Origin: an uncultured Pseudobdellovibrionaceae bacterium
GTDB taxonomy: Bacteria; Bdellovibrionota; Bdellovibrionia; Bdellovibrionales; Bdellovibrionaceae
Reading direction: 5' to 3'
Assembly (NCBI GenBank): GCA_937900305.1
Contig: CALCCV010000216.1
Span: 1 to 11,984, forward strand
DNA: 11,984 nucleotides
Position numbers and translations under genes: made by a program. The notes below the pieces were generated by a model, which was not told the DNA's origin, did no database searches, and saw only the letters and a program-made list of their open reading frames with translations. Within the stretch, counting starts at the first letter, position 1, and the number at the start of each line of letters is the position of its first letter. Of the stretch, positions 1 to 4,881 are shown in pieces.

Positions 1-1866
1 TTTTGAAGTTCCCATCACTAAAGATTTATATTCTGCTGAAGTCAATCCGGGACGAGCCTGTTTCATCAAGGCGATGACTCCAGCCATGTGCGGAGAGGCC
101 ATCGACGTTCCTGAAAACGCAACACCTACGTTTCCTTTACCCATCGCCGCAGAAATCGTGTTGCTTCCCGGGGCTGTGATTTCAGGTTTCAATAAGGCAT
201 CGACGCTGCGAGGACCACGTGATGAAAAGTCTGTGATCGTATCAATCAATTCAGGCTTCTCAATTTTTTCATTGGTTTTAAAAGTGACAGAAACAGCGCC
301 TTTGGTCATTTCGTCTTTGAGCTGAGTAGCTAAAGCTTTCGTGATCATGATGGCAGGAATGTCCCAGTGGCCTTCACCGCCCATTGAGAAGGGTGCACCG
401 TCTTGATTGTTGGCGACGATGGCGCCAATGGCTCCGCCTTCAAAAGCGCGGCGAACCTTGTCGGCAAAAGCCACTTGACCGCGATCGATCAGAGCTACTT
501 TGCCTTTCAGTTGAGCCTTCACTTCCTCACTCAAGTCTTCAGAGGCCAGGCCGATAAAAAGTAAATCCCCAACAACACCCTCGGCCTCGGCCACGGGTTT
601 TGAGATGGGCCCTTGGACAGCTTCAGTTTTAATTTCTCCAGCAGTTGGAGTTTTGAAAACCGTGGCGTCGAATTTCCAATTGAGATCCATGTCATCAACA
701 CCGGCAGCAACCGAAAGAGCCTCGGCAGCGGCGGCAGGAGAGCCAGTGATGAACGCATTGTCATCAGAGTTTCCAGCAGATGCAACAACCACGGTGCCCG
801 CGTTGGACAATTGTTTCACGGCTTCCGCATACATATTGTGAGGTTGACCATAGCTTGAGCCCAGCGACAAGTTCACGACGTCCAATTGATCAGCCAACGA
901 CAAATCACCATTGGGATCGGCGGCGTACTCAAGTGCTGAAACCACAACCGCGTCACTCGTAGAACCATTAGCACCGAAAACTTTAATCGCATGCAGTACG
1001 GCTTCGGGTGCAACACCGTCATAAGTATTTACACCGTCACCGATACCAGCCACAGTGCCTGCAACGTGAGATCCGTGTCCACCTTGATCCAGTGGATTTG
1101 CATCTGGAATGGGAATGCGATCTTCAAAGATCGCAGAACCAGCATCGTACTTGGTTCCGACGAGATCAATTCCGCCCACAACTTTAGAGTTTGGAAATCC
1201 AGCATTGGGTTCATCAGGATTTACCGCAGTGTAAGCTTCGGCTGTTCCCGCGCCCCTCATCATCGCGTGAGTGTAATCGATACCAGTGTCAATGATTCCG
1301 ACCTTAGTGCCTTGGCCTTTGATGCCTTTGGCCCATGCGGCTTCAGCACCGATGAATTTGACAGATGTTTTTTCAGAAATATTAGAGATCGCAGCGCCTT
1401 CGGCCATAGGAGCAGGACGTCCAAATTCGCCGACGCCGCTAAGTGACGCCACTGACGCCAAACCTTTGATTTTACCTTCAAGAGAGTTGGGTGCGACAAC
1501 CGCGATGCCGTTAACAACCAATCGGTAGCGGCTCAGAATTTTGATCTCGGGGCTCAAGGCCTGAAGTTCGGCGATGAGGGCTTGCTGTTCAGCTTCCACG
1601 CTGGCTGCGGCGTTGGGATCAATCACTCGTTGGCCATCTTTTTCAATGATCGCTGTCAACAAAGGAGGTTGTTTCAAGCGCAAGACGGCCTGGAACTGGG
1701 TGAAATTTGTGGGACGATTGCTGACGATCTCGGGATCGCTGCCAGTCAGATGTTTCCACAACGACGAATCTTTCACGGAGCAGCCCTGGAGAGCTAACCC
1801 CAGTGTTGCCAAGGTCAGCAGACTCGCAAAGGAGCCACGGCCGCGGCGATTGGACAAATGTGACAT
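1..1866 (-). CDS. Subtilisin-like S8 serine protease lipoprotein with PA domain (C-terminus beyond window)
   Basis: The reading frame is open from the ATG at 1866 to the window edge: 622 codons with no stop, so the C-terminus is missing. A GGGAGG Shine-Dalgarno lies just upstream. The N-terminus is a lipoprotein signal: an RR-rich n-region, a hydrophobic stretch at residues 14-26, then lipobox LQGC with Cys29. Residues about 55-150 resemble an I9-type inhibitory propeptide. The S8 catalytic set is complete: Asp193 in DTGID, His264 in GHGSHVAGT, oxyanion Asn366 in SAGNS and Ser588 in GTSMASPHMAG. A protease-associated (PA) domain, about residues 435-520, is inserted between Asn366 and Ser588, as in Vpr-type and lactocepin-like subtilases. 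Family knowledge says such enzymes degrade external or periplasmic protein. Ser follows Cys29, which by enterobacterial rules favours outer-membrane sorting (inference). Substrate is unknown. Fold and activity are confident; role is not. Confidence 0.95.
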   Translation of the reverse strand, partial: MSHLSNRRGRGSFASLLTLATLGLALQGCSVKDSSLWKHLTGSDPEIVSNRPTNFTQFQAVLRLKQPPLLTAIIEKDGQRVIDPNAAASVEAEQQALIAELQALSPEIKILSRYRLVVNGIAVVAPNSLEGKIKGLASVASLSGVGEFGRPAPMAEGAAISNISEKTSVKFIGAEAAWAKGIKGQGTKVGIIDTGIDYTHAMMRGAGTAEAYTAVNPDEPNAGFPNSKVVGGIDLVGTKYDAGSAIFEDRIPIPDANPLDQGGHGSHVAGTVAGIGDGVNTYDGVAPEAVLHAIKVFGANGSTSDAVVVSALEYAADPNGDLSLADQLDVVNLSLGSSYGQPHNMYAEAVKQLSNAGTVVVASAGNSDDNAFITGSPAAAAEALSVAAGVDDMDLNWKFDATVFKTPTAGEIKTEAVQGPISKPVAEAEGVVGDLLFIGLASEDLSEEVKAQLKGKVALIDRGQVAFADKVRRAFEGGAIGAIVANNQDGAPFSMGGEGHWDIPAIMITKALATQLKDEMTKGAVSVTFKTNEKIEKPELIDTITDFSSRGPRSVDALLKPEITAPGSNTISAAMGKGNVGVAFSGTSMASPHMAGVIALMKQARPGLTSAEYKSLVMGTSK

Positions 1867-1903
1867 GAATACCCTCCCCAAAAGTTGATGAATCGATAAG
1901 CTG

Positions 1904-1924
1904 TAAATCTCGTTTAAATCTCGT
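1904..1924. repeat. 10-bp direct repeat TAAATCTCGT, 11-bp period
   Basis: TAAATCTCGT occurs at 1904-1913 and again at 1915-1924, one base apart, so the copies start 11 bp apart, about one helical turn. The pair lies 38-58 bases upstream of the S8 protease ATG. This spacing is typical of same-face tandem binding by response regulators, so an operator is possible. No regulator can be named, and two short copies may be chance. Confidence 0.4.
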
Positions 1925-1950
1925 CCTTGGGCAAAGTGGCACTATTCAGT

Positions 1951-2058
1951 TCACTTCAAATCCCCGGGATTCGCGATTGAGTTCCCCACCAGCCCATTAA
2001 CAAGATCTGTGCCAGTTGCAGAAAATGCAAAAAGAGCCATTTTGACTTCAGTCTTCAC
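1951..2058 (-). CDS. Possible small ORF, 35 residues, upstream of the S8 protease
   Basis: A GTG at 2058 opens a 35-codon frame ending in TGA at 1951. An AAGGA Shine-Dalgarno (2066-2070) sits 7 nt before the start. An in-frame ATG at codon 7 is an alternative start. The predicted peptide is mildly hydrophobic in its first half but has no segment long enough for a membrane helix, no Cys pair and no recognisable motif. It lies between a candidate promoter (2122-2151) and the S8 gene, which starts 84 nt further on, so it could be a leader peptide or a small co-transcribed protein. It is also short enough to be chance. I do not recognise it, and only the ribosome-binding site and position support it. 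Confidence 0.25.
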   Translation of the reverse strand: MKTEVKMALFAFSATGTDLVNGLVGNSIANPGDLK

Positions 2059-2121
2059 TTCTTATTCCTTTGAGGGCTGGTGCACTCAAACTTTACATCT
2101 CTGCGCTCAATCAAGGTGCGC

Positions 2122-2151
2122 AATATATTCGCAGTGGATGTTATTTTCCAA
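2122..2151 (-). promoter_or_regulatory. Candidate sigma70-type promoter for the small ORF / S8 protease transcript
   Basis: On the minus strand TTGGAA (2146-2151) and TATATT (2122-2127) are separated by 18 bp, matching the -35 and -10 consensus at 4/6 and 5/6. It sits immediately after the candidate terminator of the smpB operon and reads toward the small ORF and the S8 gene. If real, the S8 mRNA has a leader of about 250 nt. Consensus matching only. Confidence 0.35.
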
Positions 2152-2152
2152 C

Positions 2153-2190
2153 AAAAAGACCTTGGGTCTGCCATAGGCCATTGCTATGGC
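2153..2190 (-). terminator. Probable intrinsic terminator of the tsaD-rsmA-smpB operon (tandem hairpins)
   Basis: Read on the minus strand, a 7-bp hairpin (GCCATAG/CTATGGC, 2170-2190, 7-nt loop) is followed directly by a 5-bp hairpin with a 3-nt loop (AGACC-CAA-GGTCT, 2157-2169) and a short T run ending at 2153. It lies about 75 nt downstream of the smpB stop. The second hairpin plus T run has the layout of a Rho-independent terminator. The 5-bp stem is short, so the upstream hairpin may assist it. Confidence 0.5.
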
Positions 2191-2264
2191 AAACGGGTTG
2201 CGCGCCGAAAATGCATGAGAAGCTTTCAGATCGATATGACCATGAAAATCGAGACTCATCCTGA

Positions 2265-2735
2265 CTACCGGGACTTTTTCATTACATCCCGGAGGCGATT
2301 ATTGATGTCTTTTGTTTTGATGGCTTCTCGCTTGTCGTGAAGTTTTTTTCCACGAGCTAAGCCAATTTCAATTTTGGCCCAGCCTTTTTTGAAATAGATT
2401 TTTAAAGGCACGCAGGTGAGTCCACGCTCCTGGAGGGCCCGCGAAATTTCGTCGAGCTCATTTTCATTTAAAAGAAGTTTTCGCACTCGCTCGGGACTGT
2501 GATTGTTATAACTACTCGCCTTGTATTCAGATATGTGAGCGTTCTGAAGAAAGGCTTCCTTTCCTCGAAAGGCAACATAGGCGTCCTTGAGTTGGACACT
2601 TTTATTTCTCAAAGATTTGACTTCGCTGCCGGTGAGCTGAAGTCCCGCTTCAAAACGTTCAAAGATCTCAAAGTCGTGAAACGCCTTCTTATTGTCTTGG
2701 ATCAGCAGAATATTTTTGTCGGGCGGCTTACTCAC
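2265..2735 (-). CDS. smpB: SsrA-binding protein SmpB
   Basis: SmpB binds tmRNA (SsrA) and delivers it to ribosomes stalled on broken mRNAs, so the nascent protein is tagged for degradation and the ribosome released. The 156-residue product has the usual family length and pattern: N-terminal KKAFHDFEIFERFEAGL, TGSEVKSLR at about 35-43, the conserved NHSPER segment near 78-83, a YFKKGWAKIEIGLARGKK stretch at 114-131, and the basic tail beginning KLHDKREAIK, the region that enters the mRNA channel. The start is GTG at 2735, 9 nt after the rsmA stop. No strong Shine-Dalgarno is visible and no ATG lies nearby in frame, so initiation may depend on ribosomes arriving from rsmA. It is the last gene of tsaD-rsmA-smpB. 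The tmRNA gene ssrA, often near smpB, is not in this window. Confidence 0.97.
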   Translation of the reverse strand: MSKPPDKNILLIQDNKKAFHDFEIFERFEAGLQLTGSEVKSLRNKSVQLKDAYVAFRGKEAFLQNAHISEYKASSYNNHSPERVRKLLLNENELDEISRALQERGLTCVPLKIYFKKGWAKIEIGLARGKKLHDKREAIKTKDINNRLRDVMKKSR

Positions 2736-2744
2736 ACAGCTGTT

Positions 2745-3581
2745 TTATGCAAGCGCCCGCCATTTGGCAAACAGATCGTGAAATTGCGCCACTGACAATT
2801 CCTCGGCCCGTGTGGTGATGGTGAGCCGAGTCTGCTCGAGAAGTTTTTCGACGTCCCGCTCGGGGGCGATCACTTTTAGATTGGTTCGCAAGACTTTCCG
2901 CTTTTGCTGAAAGCAAGTTTTGACAAATTTGAGAAATTTTATTTTTTCGGAAGCGGGCCACTGACTGGCGAGATGCGGGGTGAATTGGAGCACCCGCGAA
3001 TTCACTTTCGGCGGTGGCTGAAAATCTCGCGAGCCGGCATCAACGACTTTGCTCAATTGCCAAAAACTTTGGGCAATCACCGACGTCAAACCAAACTGTG
3101 AGGTGTGCGGTTTGGCGACCATTCGCTCGGCGACTTCTTTTTGCATCATTAAAATCATGCCCTTGAGAGGAGTTTCGTCGAGCGAGCGTTCAATAATCAA
3201 TGACGACGCAATTTGATAGGGAAGGTTCGAAACCAAAATTAGATCCGCCATTTCGGGCAGACGCCAGTGAAATTGCAAGGCATCTTCTTCAATCACAGAC
3301 AAACCCTCGCTGCGCCAGTGGTCGGCAAAATCTCGATCCAATTCAATCAACGTTAGATCAGAAAAGTGGGCGCGTAGATGTTGAGTGAGAGCTCCCGGAC
3401 CGGGGCCAATTTCGAGGGCCTGTTTGGCATTGAGAAGTGTTGCGGCGGCGACGATTTTTTCGATGACCGAATCATTCACCAAGAAGTTTTGGCCCAACGA
3501 CTTCTTGGCAAACACTGGCCGATGAAAAAACTCTTCGAGCAGATCTTTGGCGCGTTTTGGCGGAGGCGTACTTTTGTTCAT
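2745..3581 (-). CDS. rsmA: 16S rRNA (adenine1518/1519-N6)-dimethyltransferase RsmA (KsgA)
   Basis: RsmA uses S-adenosylmethionine to dimethylate two adjacent adenines in the 3'-terminal hairpin of 16S rRNA, a late small-subunit assembly step. The 278-residue product carries KKSLGQNFL at 26-34, SAM motif I EIGPGPGALT at 57-66, an acidic end of beta-2 (ELDRDF) at 80-85, the catalytic NLPY at 119-122, and the family signature FQPPPKVNS at 187-195. Length matches the family. The ATG at 3581 was chosen because it overlaps the tsaD stop as ATGA and places the KSLGQNFL motif at its usual distance. The frame stays open further upstream, but that part would lie inside tsaD and has no family similarity. 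The overlap implies translational coupling to tsaD. smpB follows after 9 nt. Confidence 0.97.
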   Translation of the reverse strand: MNKSTPPPKRAKDLLEEFFHRPVFAKKSLGQNFLVNDSVIEKIVAAATLLNAKQALEIGPGPGALTQHLRAHFSDLTLIELDRDFADHWRSEGLSVIEEDALQFHWRLPEMADLILVSNLPYQIASSLIIERSLDETPLKGMILMMQKEVAERMVAKPHTSQFGLTSVIAQSFWQLSKVVDAGSRDFQPPPKVNSRVLQFTPHLASQWPASEKIKFLKFVKTCFQQKRKVLRTNLKVIAPERDVEKLLEQTRLTITTRAEELSVAQFHDLFAKWRALA

Positions 3582-4696
3582 GATTTGGCCCGTTCCTGGA
3601 TTAGTTTCTGGGCTGCGCGAGCCGATGCCGTCGTAAAAGTTTTTGCGTGAATAGAGAGTTCGAAATCTCCTGGCCACGACTGGGGGGATGGTCCCATGTT
3701 GAGTGGCGAAGTCTTTCCGGCTCGGAGGTGCTTCAGGCCAACAAAACCGATCATCGCTGCGTTGTCGGTGCAGTAACGAAGGGGCGGAATCGCCAGCTGC
3801 CAACCGCGCTCGCTGGCTGCGGCTTGCACGCGCGCCCGAAGACGTGTGTTCGCCGCGACTCCACCCGTCAACACCACACGAGGGCATTTGGTCAATTCAG
3901 TGGCACGAATCAATTTGACCATCAAAGTATCGACGACGGCCTCTTGAAACGAAGCACACAGATCCGAAAGTTTTTCGGCGAATTGATCTGGTGGAATGTC
4001 TGCAATGAGTCGGGCGCCTGCGCTTTTGAGGCCCGAGAAACTCATTTCGCAAGCGTGGCGATCAAGGAGGGTTCTCGGCAGATCATAGGCTGCGGGATTG
4101 CCAGTTTGGCTGAGCTGATCAATGCGTGGTCCACCTGGAAAGCCCAATCCCACCATTTTCGCAAACTTGTCGAGGGCTTCGCCGGCGGCATCGTCCCTCG
4201 TGGTGCCTAGCACCTCATATTTGCTAAACCCATTCACACGGTAAAGTGTGGTGTGACCACCGCTCACGGCGAGGGCTACAAAATCAGAGAACTCGGCGGA
4301 CGGCGAGTGGGTTTCGTCTTTCAAGAATGGCGCCCAAATGTGACCTTCCAGGTGATTGACGGCGAACCAAGGTTTGGCATGCACTTGGGCTAAGGTTTTG
4401 GCGGTCACGACGCCAACGATCAGGGACCCCAGCAGCCCGGGCCGATTGGTTGCGACAAAAGCATCCAGGTCGTGAAAGCCCACACCGGCTTTTTCAAGAG
4501 CTGACTCGATTAGGAGATGAAGGTTCACCAAATGATTGCGCGAGGCAATCTCGGGAACAATCCCGCCGTGGCGAGCATGAAACACGTCTTGAGATTGAGA
4601 AACGCATGACAACACTTCGTTGGGAGATCTAAGGACGGCGACGGAGGTGTCGTCGCAAGAGGTTTCGATGGCGAGAATTTTTTGAATCGCAGTCAT
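3578..4696 (-). CDS. tsaD: tRNA N6-adenosine threonylcarbamoyltransferase TsaD
   Basis: TsaD, with TsaB and TsaE, transfers the threonylcarbamoyl group from threonylcarbamoyl-AMP to A37 of ANN-decoding tRNAs, giving t6A. The 372-residue product has the ASKHA-type family pattern: LAIETSCDDTSVAVL at 8-22, HARHGGIVPEIASRNH at 40-55, metal ligands His115 and His119 in NHLEGHIWAP, SGGHT at 145-149, GEALDKFAKMVGLGFPGG at 172-189, SFSGLKSA at 219-226, GGVAANTRLR at 278-287, and the third ligand Asp311 in CTDNAAMIG. It is somewhat longer than E. coli TsaD, with a C-terminal tail after the last motif. An AGGAGG Shine-Dalgarno 9 nt upstream fixes the ATG at 4696. It is the first gene of the operon, and its TGA overlaps the rsmA ATG. 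Confidence 0.98.
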   Translation of the reverse strand: MTAIQKILAIETSCDDTSVAVLRSPNEVLSCVSQSQDVFHARHGGIVPEIASRNHLVNLHLLIESALEKAGVGFHDLDAFVATNRPGLLGSLIVGVVTAKTLAQVHAKPWFAVNHLEGHIWAPFLKDETHSPSAEFSDFVALAVSGGHTTLYRVNGFSKYEVLGTTRDDAAGEALDKFAKMVGLGFPGGPRIDQLSQTGNPAAYDLPRTLLDRHACEMSFSGLKSAGARLIADIPPDQFAEKLSDLCASFQEAVVDTLMVKLIRATELTKCPRVVLTGGVAANTRLRARVQAAASERGWQLAIPPLRYCTDNAAMIGFVGLKHLRAGKTSPLNMGPSPQSWPGDFELSIHAKTFTTASARAAQKLIQERAKS

Positions 4697-4753
4697 GATT
4701 CCAGCCTCCTAACACGGGCGGGATGCGAAGGCGACGTGGAGATTTCATTCCAA

Positions 4754-4781
4754 AATATAACTGATCGAGTAGAACTTTCAG
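4754..4781 (-). promoter_or_regulatory. Candidate sigma70-type promoter of tsaD-rsmA-smpB
   Basis: On the minus strand CTGAAA (4776-4781, 4/6 to the -35 consensus) and TATATT (4754-4759, 5/6 to the -10 consensus) are 16 bp apart. Transcription would begin near 4747, about 50 nt before the tsaD ATG. Based on consensus matching alone. Confidence 0.35.
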
Positions 4782-4792
4782 GATCCCCTGAA
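4777..4792. repeat. Operator-like inverted repeat TTCAGG-N4-CCTGAA
   Basis: Perfect 6-bp arms (4777-4782 and 4787-4792) around ATCC lie in the divergent region between tsaD and the cytochrome lipoprotein, overlapping the candidate tsaD -35 box. A dimeric repressor could bind here, but no regulator gene is in the window. Confidence 0.35.
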
Positions 4793-4806
4793 CTCTAGGC
4801 GAAGCA

Positions 4807-4847
4807 GGGCCGTCAGCGCATGGCCCGGTCTTTGCTGTATAGCAGCA
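4807..4847 (+). other. Two tandem leader hairpins upstream of the cytochrome lipoprotein
   Basis: In the plus-strand RNA, GGGCCGU/AUGGCCC (4807-4826) forms a 7-bp stem with one G-U pair and a 6-nt loop. It is followed by UGCUG/CAGCA (4833-4847), a 5-bp stem with a 5-nt loop. The first stem would have an A-C mismatch on the other strand, so it fits plus-strand RNA better. No T run follows, so this is not a standard terminator. It may be a 5' UTR structure ending 34 nt before the ATG at 4882, or chance. Confidence 0.3.
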
Positions 4848-4881
4848 TTCAAAGCAATAACTGTCACAAGGGGCGGGACTC

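Noticed and set aside
991..1446. 151-codon plus-strand ORF opposite the S8 gene
   Set aside because: It is antisense to the catalytic core of a clearly real protease, has a low-complexity composition without domains, and has no convincing ribosome-binding site.
1867..2264. tmRNA (ssrA) or tRNA gene near smpB
   Set aside because: I looked on both strands for the tRNA-like T-arm GGTTCGA-type motif and tmRNA ends and found none. The stretch instead has hairpins, a promoter-like element and a possible small ORF.
3582..3887. N-terminal extension of rsmA to 380 residues
   Set aside because: This part overlaps tsaD coding sequence and has no RsmA similarity. The ATG at 3581 overlaps the tsaD stop as ATGA and gives the normal family length.
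3647..4210. 187-codon plus-strand ORF opposite tsaD
   Set aside because: It lies fully antisense to conserved tsaD motifs, so it is a shadow frame.
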